Assembly (NCBI RefSeq): GCF_009866805.1
Contig: NZ_SIZW01000043.1
Location: 62,001 to 126,000 of the forward strand
Length of the DNA stretch: 64,000 nt
Direction of reading: 5' to 3'
From: Schauerella aestuarii
GTDB lineage: Bacteria > Pseudomonadota > Gammaproteobacteria > Burkholderiales > Burkholderiaceae_B
In this document: piece by piece, positions 51,617-61,108 of the stretch
How the letters are laid out: the number at the start of each line of letters is the position of its first letter
Numbering within the stretch: position 1 is the stretch's first letter
Notes under the pieces: model-generated
What the model was told of the DNA's origin: nothing
Databases searched by the model: none
What the model saw: the letters and a program-made list of their open reading frames with translations, nothing else
Translations under genes and position numbers: made by a program

Positions 51617-52960
51617 ATGCGCACGATTGCGGTGGGAGCGGGCGCCGGTTTTTCGGGTGATCGGATCGACGCGCCCGGGCCGGTGGTGGACACCCTGATT
51701 GCGCACGACGGCCCGCGCGCACTGATCTTCGAGATGTTGGCTGAGCGCACGTTGGCGTTGCGGCAACTCATGCGGCAGGACGACCCTGACAGCGGGTACG
51801 AACCCTTGCTCGAACTGGAGCTGCGGCCGGTGCTGGCACGTTGCCTCGCGCACGACATTCCCATCGTCAGCAACATGGGGGCGGCCAATCCTCGGGGTGC
51901 CGCGCGGCACATCCAGCGACTCGCACAGGCGCTGGGTTTGCCGGCGCCCCGGATTGCAGTGGTCGAGGGCGACGACATGTCCACACCGATGGGCATGGAG
52001 GAACTTCTCAAGCATCTGACACCGGCCGAGCGCGAACGCAAGCTGGTCAGCGCCAATGTTTATCAGGGATCGTCGTGCATCGCCCGCGCGCTCACCGCCG
52101 GCGCGCAGATTGTGATCACCGGACGCGTGGCCGATTCAGCGCTGGTGTTGGGTCCGGCCATGGCTGCGTTCAAGTGGCGCGAGGATCAGTGGGATCAACT
52201 GGCCGGTGGGATCCTGGCGGGTCATCTGCTTGAATGCGGTGCGCAGGTCACGGGCGGGTACTTTGCCGATCCGGGTTTCAAGGATGTGCCGGATGTGCAC
52301 AACCCCGGATTTCCGATCGCCGAGATCGACATCGACGGGGGGTGCGTGATCACGAAAGCCGCGCACACCGGGGGGCTGGTGGATCCGCGTACGGTGAAGG
52401 AGCAGATGCTTTATGAAGTGCACGATCCAGCCGCTTACATCACGCCGGATGTGGTGGCGGATTTCAGCGCGGTGGAAGTCGAGCAGATCGGCCCCGATCG
52501 CGTTCGCTTGACCGGCATCAAGGGCCATCCTCGCACCGATACGCTGAAGGCCACTGTGTTTTTCGAGGGCGGGTGGCTGGGTGAAGGGGAGATTTCGTAC
52601 GCGGGCCCCAACGCCGAAGCACGGGCGCGTCTCGCGGCCGACATCATCCGCAAGCGGCTGGGCAACGACTTTACGTTGCGTTTCGATCTGATCGGCGTGA
52701 TGAGCATCCTGGGCGACGACCGCGGCGCGGCATTGGCGCGGGAGCCCGTGGGCAGCGCTACCGAAGTGCGGTTGCGCATCGCGGCGGCGCATGCGGAGCA
52801 GCATCAGATCGATCGGCTGTTGCGTGAAGTCGATGCGCTCTATACCTGCGGGCCGGCGGGCGGCGGCGGGGTGCGGTTGGCCAAGCGCAAGCGGCTCTCG
52901 ACATCGTCGTGCCTGATCCCGCGCGAGCATGTGCCCGCATCCTTTCATTTTGTGGAGTGA
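51617..52960 (+). CDS. AtuA family protein (DUF1446), large part
   Basis: 447 residues, start with GGGAGA site. DUF1446/acyclic terpene utilisation AtuA family: IRTIAVGAGAGFSGDRIDAP-like N-terminus, NMGAANP and ADIIRKRLG, ending CGPAGGGGVRLAKRKR. AtuA of Pseudomonas is needed for citronellol degradation but its reaction is not known. The usual AtuA C-terminal domain is missing here and encoded by the next gene. Confidence 0.85.
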   Translation: MRTIAVGAGAGFSGDRIDAPGPVVDTLIAHDGPRALIFEMLAERTLALRQLMRQDDPDSGYEPLLELELRPVLARCLAHDIPIVSNMGAANPRGAARHIQRLAQALGLPAPRIAVVEGDDMSTPMGMEELLKHLTPAERERKLVSANVYQGSSCIARALTAGAQIVITGRVADSALVLGPAMAAFKWREDQWDQLAGGILAGHLLECGAQVTGGYFADPGFKDVPDVHNPGFPIAEIDIDGGCVITKAAHTGGLVDPRTVKEQMLYEVHDPAAYITPDVVADFSAVEVEQIGPDRVRLTGIKGHPRTDTLKATVFFEGGWLGEGEISYAGPNAEARARLAADIIRKRLGNDFTLRFDLIGVMSILGDDRGAALAREPVGSATEVRLRIAAAHAEQHQIDRLLREVDALYTCGPAGGGGVRLAKRKRLSTSSCLIPREHVPASFHFVE

Positions 52961-52967
52961 CCGCATC

Positions 52968-53336
52968 ATGTCCAGCGACCTCGAAAAGACGGTTCTTCTG
53001 CATCGCCTCGCCCACGCGCGTACGGGCGATAAAGGCAACCGCTCCAATATCAGCGTGATTGCTTACCGCGCGGAAGACTATGCGCTGCTGGTGGCAGAGG
53101 TGACTGAAGCGCGCGTGATGGCGTTGTTCGCCGATCGTCGGCCCACGGCCGTCAAACGCTATCTGCTGCCCAAGATTGCCGCGATGAATTTCGTGCTCGA
53201 CGATGTGTTGGACGGCGGTGTCAACGACTCGCTCAATCTCGACACGCACGGCAAATCGTTGTCGTTCCACCTCTTGACGTTGCCGATTGCCTTGCCGGCC
53301 GAGCATCCGCAAGCGCAGGGGCAAACGGACGTCTAG
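52968..53336 (+). CDS. AtuA C-terminal domain protein (split)
   Basis: 122 residues from the ATG at 52968, 7 nt after the previous stop, GGAG upstream. The domain has HRLAHARTGDKGNRSNISVIAY, YLLPKIAAMNFVLDDVLDGGV and SLNLDTHGKSLSFHLLTLPI, matching the C-terminal half of longer AtuA proteins. Together the two genes amount to one full AtuA, probably a complex. Confidence 0.85.
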   Translation: MSSDLEKTVLLHRLAHARTGDKGNRSNISVIAYRAEDYALLVAEVTEARVMALFADRRPTAVKRYLLPKIAAMNFVLDDVLDGGVNDSLNLDTHGKSLSFHLLTLPIALPAEHPQAQGQTDV

Positions 53337-53385
53337 GCGCATGTCAAAACAGACCGTCCGCAGGACGGCATAGCAGGAGACAACC

Positions 53386-54351
53386 ATGAATGTTTTGCTT
53401 CGACGGCTCGCCAGTGTGACGCTGCTGGCGGTGGGGATGTTCACCGGCGGCGCCGTGCACGCCTATCCGGACCGACCGATACGGGTACTGGTGCCGTTTC
53501 CCGCCGGCAGCGCCACCGATCAGTTGGCACGTCTGGTCAGCAGCGACATGCAAAAAGCGCTGGGCCAGACGATGGTGGTTGAAAACAAGCCGGGCGCTCA
53601 GGGGATCATCGCTGTGGCGGCGTTAACCGAGAGCGCGCCGGACGGCCATACCCTCATGATCAGTGCGAATACCGCGATCGCCGCCAATGTGAGCCTCTTC
53701 AAGAAGCTGCCCTACGATCCGTTGAAGGACTTCACGCCGATCGCCGGATTGGGCTCGAACCTGCTGGTGCTGATGGTGCGGTCGGACTTTCCGGCCAAGA
53801 CCACCGAAGAATTCATCGCCTACGCAAAGTCGCGTCCGGGCAAACTCTCGGCGGGTTACGGATCGTCGAGCTCGCAAGTGTCGCTGGCGATGTTGAAGTC
53901 GATGGCCGGGCTGGATGTGCTGGCCGTGCCGTACAAAGGCATTCCCGACGCGGTGAACGATGTGCTGGGTGGCAATCTCGATTTCACCTTCGTCGATGCG
54001 GCCAATGCGCTGGCGCAGTCCAAGGGCGGGCGTTTGCGCGCGATTGCAGTCACGGCCAGAGAAGAGAGCGTACTCACGCCAGGCTGGCCGCCGCTCTCCA
54101 AAGTGCTGCCGGGCTTCGAGATCACCGCGTGGTTTGCGCTGGTGGGTCCGGCGAGGCTACCGCAGGACGTGGTCGACAAGCTGACGTCGGCCGCACGCAA
54201 GACGCTCGACGATCCGGCGTTGCAGCAGCGGCTGATTGCCAACGGTATCGCACCCGCGTATCAGGATCCGGCCCCCTTGAAAGCGTTCATCGCCACCGAG
54301 ATCGACAAGTGGGCCAAGCTCGTCAAGGAAGCGGGGATCGAACCGCAATGA
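53386..54351 (+). CDS. Bug family tricarboxylate-type substrate-binding protein
   Basis: 321 residues with a signal peptide cut near VHAYPDRPIR and the Bug signature YPDRPIRVLVPFPAGSATDQLARLV. Family members bind carboxylates for TctA/TctB transport; no TctAB is nearby, the usual situation for Bug genes. Part of the AtuA operon; a carboxylated substrate is likely. Overlaps the SDR by ATGA. Confidence 0.92.
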   Translation: MNVLLRRLASVTLLAVGMFTGGAVHAYPDRPIRVLVPFPAGSATDQLARLVSSDMQKALGQTMVVENKPGAQGIIAVAALTESAPDGHTLMISANTAIAANVSLFKKLPYDPLKDFTPIAGLGSNLLVLMVRSDFPAKTTEEFIAYAKSRPGKLSAGYGSSSSQVSLAMLKSMAGLDVLAVPYKGIPDAVNDVLGGNLDFTFVDAANALAQSKGGRLRAIAVTAREESVLTPGWPPLSKVLPGFEITAWFALVGPARLPQDVVDKLTSAARKTLDDPALQQRLIANGIAPAYQDPAPLKAFIATEIDKWAKLVKEAGIEPQ

Positions 54352-55094
54352 CGAAAACCATATTGATCACCGGATCCAGCCGGGGGATCGGCGCGGCCAT
54401 TGCGCGCCTGGCCGCAATCGAGGGCTATCGCGTGGCGGTGAACTATCGCAACGATGAGGCGTCGGCCAACGCGGTGGTGCGTGGCATCTTGGGTGCAGGG
54501 GGCGCGGCGATTGCCATACAGGCCGATGTGGGTTTGCCGCACGACGTGGAGCGTTTGTTCGATGCCGTGGATCGCGCATTCGGGCGATTGGATGTGCTCG
54601 TGAACAATGCCGGGGTATTGGGCAGTTGCCGCGTGGAAGATATGGACGCGGCGACGCTCGAACGCGTGTTTCGTGCCAACGTCTTCAGCATGTTCTATTG
54701 CTCGCGGATGGCTGTGCGGCGGATGTCGACCCGGCACGGCGGTGCAGGGGGGGCGATCGTGAACATGTCGTCGGTGGCATCGCGCCTGGGCGGCATGGCA
54801 GGGGGCAGTCATTACGCCGCGACCAAGGGCGCGATCGACAGTTTCTCGCTCGCGCTTGCCAAGGAAGTGGGCACCGAAGGCATCCGGGTAAACACCGTCC
54901 GGCCTGGATTGATCGAGACCGATATCCACGACCTTCACGGCGGCACGGCCCATGTGCGCGAGCTCGCGAAGACCGCGGTGCCGATGGCGCGTTCGGGCAG
55001 TGCCGAGGAGGTGGCGCAAACGGTGTTGTGGCTGGCCTCGCCACAGGCGTCGTACGTGCACGGCGCCGTGGTGGATGTGGCGGGCGGGCGTTAA
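54348..55094 (+). CDS. SDR family oxidoreductase
   Basis: 248 residues from the ATG at 54348, overlapping the Bug stop (ATGA). Classical SDR: TGSSRGIG (8-15), NNAG (86-89), catalytic Ser142, Tyr156 and Lys160 (YAATK), C-terminal VNTVRPGLIETDI. Last gene of the operon. It might oxidise or reduce an intermediate of the AtuA pathway. Its stop TAA lies inside a tandem repeat. Confidence 0.9.
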   Translation: MTKTILITGSSRGIGAAIARLAAIEGYRVAVNYRNDEASANAVVRGILGAGGAAIAIQADVGLPHDVERLFDAVDRAFGRLDVLVNNAGVLGSCRVEDMDAATLERVFRANVFSMFYCSRMAVRRMSTRHGGAGGAIVNMSSVASRLGGMAGGSHYAATKGAIDSFSLALAKEVGTEGIRVNTVRPGLIETDIHDLHGGTAHVRELAKTAVPMARSGSAEEVAQTVLWLASPQASYVHGAVVDVAGGR

Positions 55095-55131
55095 CGCAGC
55101 GTTACCCGGGCGTTAGTCGAGCGTTAGCCTA
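55088..55131. repeat. 4 x 11-bp tandem repeat at SDR end
   Basis: Four exact 11-bp phases of GCGTTANNCNN (55088, 55099, 55110, 55121). The SDR stop TAA is in the first unit. Confidence 0.85.
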
Positions 55132-55153
55132 ACCTTCGCCGGGCATGATGCGT

Positions 55154-55972
55154 TCAATCCCAGGCGGGTGCGAAATCCGGACTGACGCAACGTTCGTTCT
55201 TCGGCAGCGCTGCGATCGCGCGGCGATCGTCGTCATCCAGCTTGACTTTGAGCGCATCCAGATTGGCCTGCTGGCTTTCGACGCGCGAGGCTTTCGGAAT
55301 GGCCAGCACGCCGTCCTGGTCCAGCAACCAACGCAACGCCACCTGTGCGGCGCTGGCATTGTGCTTCTTGCCGATCTCGACCATGGCCGGATGTGCGGTC
55401 AGTTTGCCTTGTGCCAATGGGCAGTAGGCCACCACCGGAATCGACTTCGACGCCAGATAGCTGCGCACCGGCGTTTGATCGAGCAGCGCGTGAAACTCGA
55501 TTTGATTGCAGGCGATCGGTGCACCCACCTCTTCGATCGCCTGGCGCAGCAGGTCGACGGTAAAGTTGCAGACGCCGATCGCACGCGTGCGGCCTTCGGC
55601 CTGCAGTTCCGCGAGCGTCTCGAAGATCGCATGCAGGTTCATGTTGGGCGACGGCCAGTGCACCAGGTAAAGATCGACGTAGTCCAGCCGCAGGTTTTTC
55701 AGGCTGGCATCGAACGAACGCCGGATGGCATCAGGGGCGAGCTGATCGTGCCAGACCTTGGTGGTGACGTGCAGGTCGCCGCGCGGCACCGAAATATTGG
55801 CCAGCGCCTCACCCACGGCGGCTTCATTGCCGTACCGCGTGGCCGTATCGATGTGGCGGTAGCCCAGTTCGATGGCGCTCTCGACGGCGGACCGGCAAAC
55901 GTCGCCCTCCATCTTGAACGTGCCCAGGCCTAGGCGGGGGATCTGAATGCCCTGTGTGGTCAGCGATTCCAT
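55154..55972 (-). CDS. Aldo/keto reductase
   Basis: 272-residue (beta/alpha)8 NADPH reductase. Catalytic tetrad Asp42, Tyr47, Lys72, His105; typical GYRHIDTATRYGNE and CNQIEFHALLDQ. It resembles DkgB-type 2,5-diketogluconate reductases and methylglyoxal reductases. Convergent with the SDR; separate unit. Confidence 0.9.
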   Translation of the reverse strand: MESLTTQGIQIPRLGLGTFKMEGDVCRSAVESAIELGYRHIDTATRYGNEAAVGEALANISVPRGDLHVTTKVWHDQLAPDAIRRSFDASLKNLRLDYVDLYLVHWPSPNMNLHAIFETLAELQAEGRTRAIGVCNFTVDLLRQAIEEVGAPIACNQIEFHALLDQTPVRSYLASKSIPVVAYCPLAQGKLTAHPAMVEIGKKHNASAAQVALRWLLDQDGVLAIPKASRVESQQANLDALKVKLDDDDRRAIAALPKNERCVSPDFAPAWD

Positions 55973-56163
55973 GCGATGTACTCCGTGAACAATCCGACAT
56001 CATAGTGAACCCGGAACGAATACGCATCTGGATCGATTTCGTTGCGCGCCGTAACGAATGTCGCCGCCGCGGTTCATCCTATTGGGGTTAACTACCCCCT
56101 GCGGAAGATGGCGCATGCGTATTGACGCACGGTATCCCCTCACAACAATAAGGATTGAAGTCC

Positions 56164-56721
56164 ATGTCTATCGGCGCCTGGGTGGCCGTTGCGGTTGCTG
56201 TCGTTGTCTTGCTGTACGTGATCAAGCTCTATAACAGTCTGGTGCGCCATCGCAACATGACGCGCGAGGGCTGGAGCGGCATCGATGTTCAACTGCGCCG
56301 CCGCGTCGATCTGATCCCTAATCTGGTGGAGACCGTGAAATCGTATGCGGCGCACGAGAAGGGCATCTTCGAGGATATCGCCGCCAAGCGCGCACAAAGC
56401 ATCAACGCCAATGGCGTGGCCGATCAGGCGCAGGCCGAGAAGGCGCTGAGCGGCGCCATCGGGCGGCTCTTCGCGGTGGCCGAGGGCTATCCGCAGTTGA
56501 AGGCCGACGGCAATTACCTTCATCTGCAAGCGCAACTGTCCGAGATCGAGGATCACCTGCAGATGGCACGCCGTTACTACAACGGCACGGCCCGCGAACT
56601 CAATAACCTGGTCGAGTCGTTTCCCAGCGTGATCGTGGCGTCGAGTTTCGGCTTCAAGGTGGCGCCGTATTTCGACCTGGGCGATCCCGCGGCCGCCACC
56701 GTTCCTGCCGTCAAGTTCTGA
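56164..56721 (+). CDS. LemA family protein
   Basis: 185 residues from the ATG at 56164, AAGGA nine bases before. One N-terminal helix (VAVAVAVVVLLYVIKLYNSLV), then the LemA four-helix core with VRHRNMTREGWSGIDVQLRRRVDLIPNLVETVKSYAAHE. LemA genes commonly precede DUF2207 and M48 protease genes, as here. Function in the envelope is not defined. Confidence 0.92.
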   Translation: MSIGAWVAVAVAVVVLLYVIKLYNSLVRHRNMTREGWSGIDVQLRRRVDLIPNLVETVKSYAAHEKGIFEDIAAKRAQSINANGVADQAQAEKALSGAIGRLFAVAEGYPQLKADGNYLHLQAQLSEIEDHLQMARRYYNGTARELNNLVESFPSVIVASSFGFKVAPYFDLGDPAAATVPAVKF

Positions 56722-56734
56722 GCGAGACGCCATC

Positions 56735-58681
56735 ATGAAAGCCTGGCTTGGCGCATTGCTGTTGGCCGTGACGCTGGTGAGCGGCGCACGCGCAGACGAA
56801 CGCATCACCGATTTCTTCAGCGACATCGCCGTTCAGAAAAACGGTGACCTGATCGTGAGTGAACGGATTCGCTTGATTGCCGAGGGCGACGAGATCTCGC
56901 GCGGGATCCTGCGCGATTTCCCCACACGCTATCGGCGCACTGACGGCACGAGCGTGGTCATGGGCTTCGACGTGCTCGGGGTTTCGCGGGGCGGCCACGC
57001 AGAACCTTATCAAACCGAGCATCTGACCAACGGCGTGCGCATTCGCATCGGCAGTGGCGATGTGTTGCTGGAGCGCGGCGCGCACGAATATGTGATCCGA
57101 TACCGCACCACACGTCAGGTCGGCTTTTTCAGCGACGTGGATGAGCTGTATTGGAACGTGACGGGCACCGGGTGGGTGTTTCCCATCGATCGTGCGAGTG
57201 CGCGCATCACGCTGCCTCAAGCCGGCGAGATTCTGCGCACGGCGGTGTACACCGGTCGTCAGGGCGCAACCGCGAAGGACGCACGGGTGACGGATCGGCG
57301 TGCCGGCAGCGTGTCGTTCGAGACGACGACGCCGTTGGGAATCGAAGAAGGTCTGACCGTGGCGGCCGCGTGGCCCAAGGGCATCGTGGACGCACCCTCG
57401 GATCTGCAGATTTGGCTTTACGCCGTGCGCGACAATATCGGTACGGCGGTCGCGTTGCTGGGTTTCATCGTGGTCGCCGTCTTCTATTGGGTGGCGCGCC
57501 GGCGCGTGCGCCGCACGTCGCAACCCATGATCGTGCCGTTGTACGAGGCGCCAGAGGGGGTGTCGGCGCCATCGGCACGCTACATCGTGCGGCAAGCCTA
57601 CGACGACCGGTCGTATGTGGTCGGCATGCTGGAGTTGATTTCGCTGCGCGCCATGCGCATGCGCAAGACCGACACCGGCACCCGTTTCGAACGTGGCGAG
57701 CAGGCCGATGCTGCGGCAACGGATCCGGTTCTTGCCGTGATACTCAAGAAGCTGTTTCGCAAGGATCAGGCGTTCGATAACGACGGGCTGGAGAATCGGC
57801 GGTTTCGCGACGCACAAGAGCAGGTGCAGACAACGCTGGAGAAAACCTGGGACAAGAAGTTGTTCGTGTCGAGCAGCCCTTGGGCTGGGCGGGGATTGAT
57901 GCTGTGGCTCGGCTATGTGGTGGCATGCATCGCCGCCGCATGGTGGCAAGAACCCGGATCGCCGGCCTACGGGGTGATCGTCGTGATGTCGATTTTCTGG
58001 ATGGCGGTGATGACGTTCTACGTCCGCTCGTGGCGCAAGAATGGCTTCAGCGTCGTCGCCACCATCTTCATCGTGATGATGGCGATCCCCATGCTGGGCT
58101 TCATCCTCCTTGCGCAGTTGCAGATGTTGTTGAGCGGGCAGTGGGTCGCTTTGACCGTCGTGCTGCCGATGCTGCTGGTGCCCACCGTCATCCGTGGCTT
58201 TACCGTGCTGCGCGGCTACACCGAAGCGGGTTATCGCATCCTGGATCAACTTGAAGGCTTCAAGCAGTACCTCACGCTGGCCGAAGGTCCGCGTCTGCAA
58301 GCACTCGTCACGCCTGAGGAGAAGCTCGCGGTGTATGAGCGCTGCCTGCCGTATGCCGTGGCGCTGGATGTGGGCCGCGAATGGGCGGCCGCGTTTTCGG
58401 GACTGTTTGCCGGCGTGGCGGGCATGGCTGCACTCGAGATGATGCAGCGGGATTACGGCGGTCACGACATGATGCAGCGCGACCCATCGGATATGGTGCG
58501 CGAGGTGAGCCGAGATGTGAGTCCGGTGAGTACGCCGTCGTCGTCCAGCGCGCCCGGGTCGAGCGGGAGCTGGTCGAGCAGCTCATCGTCATCCTCGTCG
58601 AGCTCTTCGTCGTCCAGCGGCTCCTCCGGTGGCGGATCGTCGGGCGGCGGAGGGGGGGGCGGTGGCGGTTCAGGCTGGTAG
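56735..58681 (+). CDS. DUF2207 membrane protein
   Basis: 648 residues. Signal peptide (ARADERITDFFSDIAVQ); an N-terminal extracytoplasmic DUF2207 beta domain to about 225; membrane helices near 235-255, 390-410, 415-435 and 450-490; a soluble loop between; and a Ser/Gly-rich C-terminus of about 50 residues (poly-Ser then poly-Gly, ending GSGW). It follows LemA by 13 nt. Confidence 0.88.
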   Translation: MKAWLGALLLAVTLVSGARADERITDFFSDIAVQKNGDLIVSERIRLIAEGDEISRGILRDFPTRYRRTDGTSVVMGFDVLGVSRGGHAEPYQTEHLTNGVRIRIGSGDVLLERGAHEYVIRYRTTRQVGFFSDVDELYWNVTGTGWVFPIDRASARITLPQAGEILRTAVYTGRQGATAKDARVTDRRAGSVSFETTTPLGIEEGLTVAAAWPKGIVDAPSDLQIWLYAVRDNIGTAVALLGFIVVAVFYWVARRRVRRTSQPMIVPLYEAPEGVSAPSARYIVRQAYDDRSYVVGMLELISLRAMRMRKTDTGTRFERGEQADAAATDPVLAVILKKLFRKDQAFDNDGLENRRFRDAQEQVQTTLEKTWDKKLFVSSSPWAGRGLMLWLGYVVACIAAAWWQEPGSPAYGVIVVMSIFWMAVMTFYVRSWRKNGFSVVATIFIVMMAIPMLGFILLAQLQMLLSGQWVALTVVLPMLLVPTVIRGFTVLRGYTEAGYRILDQLEGFKQYLTLAEGPRLQALVTPEEKLAVYERCLPYAVALDVGREWAAAFSGLFAGVAGMAALEMMQRDYGGHDMMQRDPSDMVREVSRDVSPVSTPSSSSAPGSSGSWSSSSSSSSSSSSSSSGSSGGGSSGGGGGGGGGSGW

Positions 58682-58710
58682 GCGGCAAGCGCTCACCGAC
58701 GTGTTCCTGT

Positions 58711-58775
58711 TTGGCCTGGCTTGGCTAGGCCTGGACCGGCTTGGCTAGCTTGAGCCGGCTTGATTAGCCCGGCCT
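58711..58775. repeat. 10-bp tandem repeats after DUF2207
   Basis: Six phases of a degenerate TTGGCTNGGC unit in exact 10-bp register start 30 bp after the DUF2207 stop. Confidence 0.6.
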
Positions 58776-58858
58776 GAGGGCAGGTCACAGCCAGCCTTGA
58801 ACAAGCGCAGCAACCCTGCGCTGGCGAGATGGCCGCCCCGTAGAGGGCGGCTTGGGAC

Positions 58859-60991
58859 TCAGGCCCGGTCGTGCAGGATCTGGCGCGCCTGTCCCGCCTT
58901 CAGATAGTTCGACAGCAAATCGAGCAGTTGATCCGGTTTCAGGCGCTCGCCGTTGGCCGACGCCTGCGCCATCAGAATCGTCAACGTGCGTTTGCGCGCA
59001 TTGAACTTGCCGCCGCGCGCACCCACTTTGCGCGGCAGCATCCGAGGCGTGCCCGCCTCGGGCTCCAACGTCAGGGTGATGCGGATGCCGTTGCCGACCT
59101 GCAGGCCCATGTCGGCGATATGCGCGATGGGTAACGGATCGGCCACGTTCGCGATGATGAAGTGATCCGGGGTGAGTGTGATCAGCGGCTTGTCGTGGTC
59201 GCGCACGAAATGCCGGCCGCGCCAGAACAGCCCGGCGGAAAATACGCCGAACAACGCCGCGACGATGATCACGGTGGTGAACGAATTGCCCAGCGTGGTT
59301 GCCGTCATCAGGCCAAAAACAAGCATCGACGCTGTAACGAGGGCGAAGAACCCGCCAAACACGTACATCAAAATGCCGTGCTTGCGTGCGCCTTCCACGA
59401 GCGTGGTTTCGTCCTGGACGGCGTCGGCGTGCGCCTGGAGCAATTCGGTGATTTCCTGGTCTTGCGCCTTCACGTGTGCGTCGAAGTCGTCAGACAGCGC
59501 TCGGCGCAGCGGTGCGGCGTTGCCAAGATAATCATCCAGCGTTTTCAGGCCTTCGCTTACCGTGACCGGGCGCAGACCGCGTGCGAGCACGGCGGGCACG
59601 GTGGTGCCGAGCGCTTCGATCCGGTTGCGCGTGGGCGGGTGCGAATCGGTGGGGTGGGGCAGGCGTTCGTCAAGGTGCTCGTCGGGCGCCGTCAGCGGGG
59701 CGCCGCTCAGCGCGCGCAGCAACTGCTCGATGGCGTCTTCAGCAATCGCATCGGACGCTTCCGCGCGTGCGCTCAACGCCTGGTCGATGCGCGGCATCAT
59801 GGCCACGCTGCGCACCAGCGCGGCACCGGCGGCTTCTGCGCTGGAGACACGAACGCCAGTGGCATCCGCAGCAAACTCGCGTTCACGCTTCCAGTGATTG
59901 ACGCTGTGATCGAACTGTTCCATGAAGAACACCCCGAACAGAAACGCCGGTCGCATCATCGTGCGTTGCAGGAGGTCGCCCTGGATGATCGAGCCGGCAA
60001 CCACATGCAAGCTGCGCGACACGCCATCGTAGATGGGCACGAAGCGTTGGCTGTATTCCGTATCGGCACCGGCGAAGTGACCCAGTTCATGCCCGATGAT
60101 GGCGCTGGTTTCGTCACGATCCAGTGTGGCAAGGTACGGCAATGGCAGGTAGAGGGTACGGCCGTGCAGCACTTGCGCACTGGGCTGCAGCAGGACGTCG
60201 TGCGACGTCACGTAAAAGCCCTCGGTCAAGCCCACCACGATATGGTCGGGCGGCAGGGCGCCCAGGCGAGTGGCCAGGCCGCGCACGTAATCCCACAGCG
60301 CGGGGCTTTCGGCTTCCGATACCGTACGGCCCAATGCATCCATCGGCGTGGGCTCGAACATCTGGAGCATCAGGCCCAGTTGCTTGAACATGCTCCAGGC
60401 GGTGAAGAGGCAGCCGAAGGCAATGGCGGCGCCGGCCAGCAGCAGCTTGAAATCGCCTGAAGACATGCGGCCCATGTGCCACATGCCCAATGCTTCGAAC
60501 ACGATGATGGTTGCGGCAGCGGCAGCGATGATGGCGATGTGGCTCACGAGCACATAGGGCAGCAGCCGGCGGCCCGCTTCGAAGGCCCGCAGCATGCGCG
60601 CACGTGATTGGCGGGCGATCCCGCCCGCGGCAATGGTGGCCGCCAATGCGAGCGCACCGATCGTGGCCGCGATGATGCCCAAGGCGATCGTGGCCACGGC
60701 CAAGCCGACGCGCACGGCGGACAGCGCCAGCATCGTGCCCATTTCGTCGGCCGCGCTTTCGAAGCGCGACAAGGCCAGGGTCGCCGCCATTTTCTGGTCA
60801 CCCACCGTAACGGACGTCATGGGCCGCTCGGCCACGAGTTGCCGCAGTTTCGGAATCGACTCGTCCAAATTGGCAGCAAGCGATTGCAGATCCGCCCGAT
60901 CTTCGTCGGCCCGTATTTTTTCCCAGGTGCCGAACGCTGTCATCAGCAGGGGAACCAGGATGAGCAGGGCAATTAATTTCAGGAGCTTCAT
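58859..60991 (-). CDS. M48 family membrane metallopeptidase
   Basis: 710 residues. Zinc motif HELGH (301-305), third ligand Glu372 (EREFAADATG), and membrane helices at 8-20, 92-125, 145-168 and 185-200 before it. The C-terminal third (about 530-700) adds two helices and a soluble domain. It converges with the LemA/DUF2207 pair; M48 proteases of this kind may act on their products or on misfolded membrane proteins. Confidence 0.9.
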   Translation of the reverse strand: MKLLKLIALLILVPLLMTAFGTWEKIRADEDRADLQSLAANLDESIPKLRQLVAERPMTSVTVGDQKMAATLALSRFESAADEMGTMLALSAVRVGLAVATIALGIIAATIGALALAATIAAGGIARQSRARMLRAFEAGRRLLPYVLVSHIAIIAAAAATIIVFEALGMWHMGRMSSGDFKLLLAGAAIAFGCLFTAWSMFKQLGLMLQMFEPTPMDALGRTVSEAESPALWDYVRGLATRLGALPPDHIVVGLTEGFYVTSHDVLLQPSAQVLHGRTLYLPLPYLATLDRDETSAIIGHELGHFAGADTEYSQRFVPIYDGVSRSLHVVAGSIIQGDLLQRTMMRPAFLFGVFFMEQFDHSVNHWKREREFAADATGVRVSSAEAAGAALVRSVAMMPRIDQALSARAEASDAIAEDAIEQLLRALSGAPLTAPDEHLDERLPHPTDSHPPTRNRIEALGTTVPAVLARGLRPVTVSEGLKTLDDYLGNAAPLRRALSDDFDAHVKAQDQEITELLQAHADAVQDETTLVEGARKHGILMYVFGGFFALVTASMLVFGLMTATTLGNSFTTVIIVAALFGVFSAGLFWRGRHFVRDHDKPLITLTPDHFIIANVADPLPIAHIADMGLQVGNGIRITLTLEPEAGTPRMLPRKVGARGGKFNARKRTLTILMAQASANGERLKPDQLLDLLSNYLKAGQARQILHDRA

Positions 60992-61108
60992 GAGGTGCCG
61001 CCGAGGCGATGGAAATTTGAAGGTCGCGATGCTAACCGGCAGCGCTGGTGGCCACTGCGTCCTTTACGCGTGGTTACGGCTTTAACGTCAGCACTTAAAA
61101 TAGGCTGA

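Noticed and set aside
51532-52056. N-terminal extension of the LysR at 50641
   Set aside because: It overlaps the DUF1446 gene on the other strand and adds a non-LysR leader; the ATG at 51531 is the natural start.
59162-60460. 432-codon plus-strand frame opposite the M48 protease
   Set aside because: Antisense to a zinc metallopeptidase with an intact HELGH motif.
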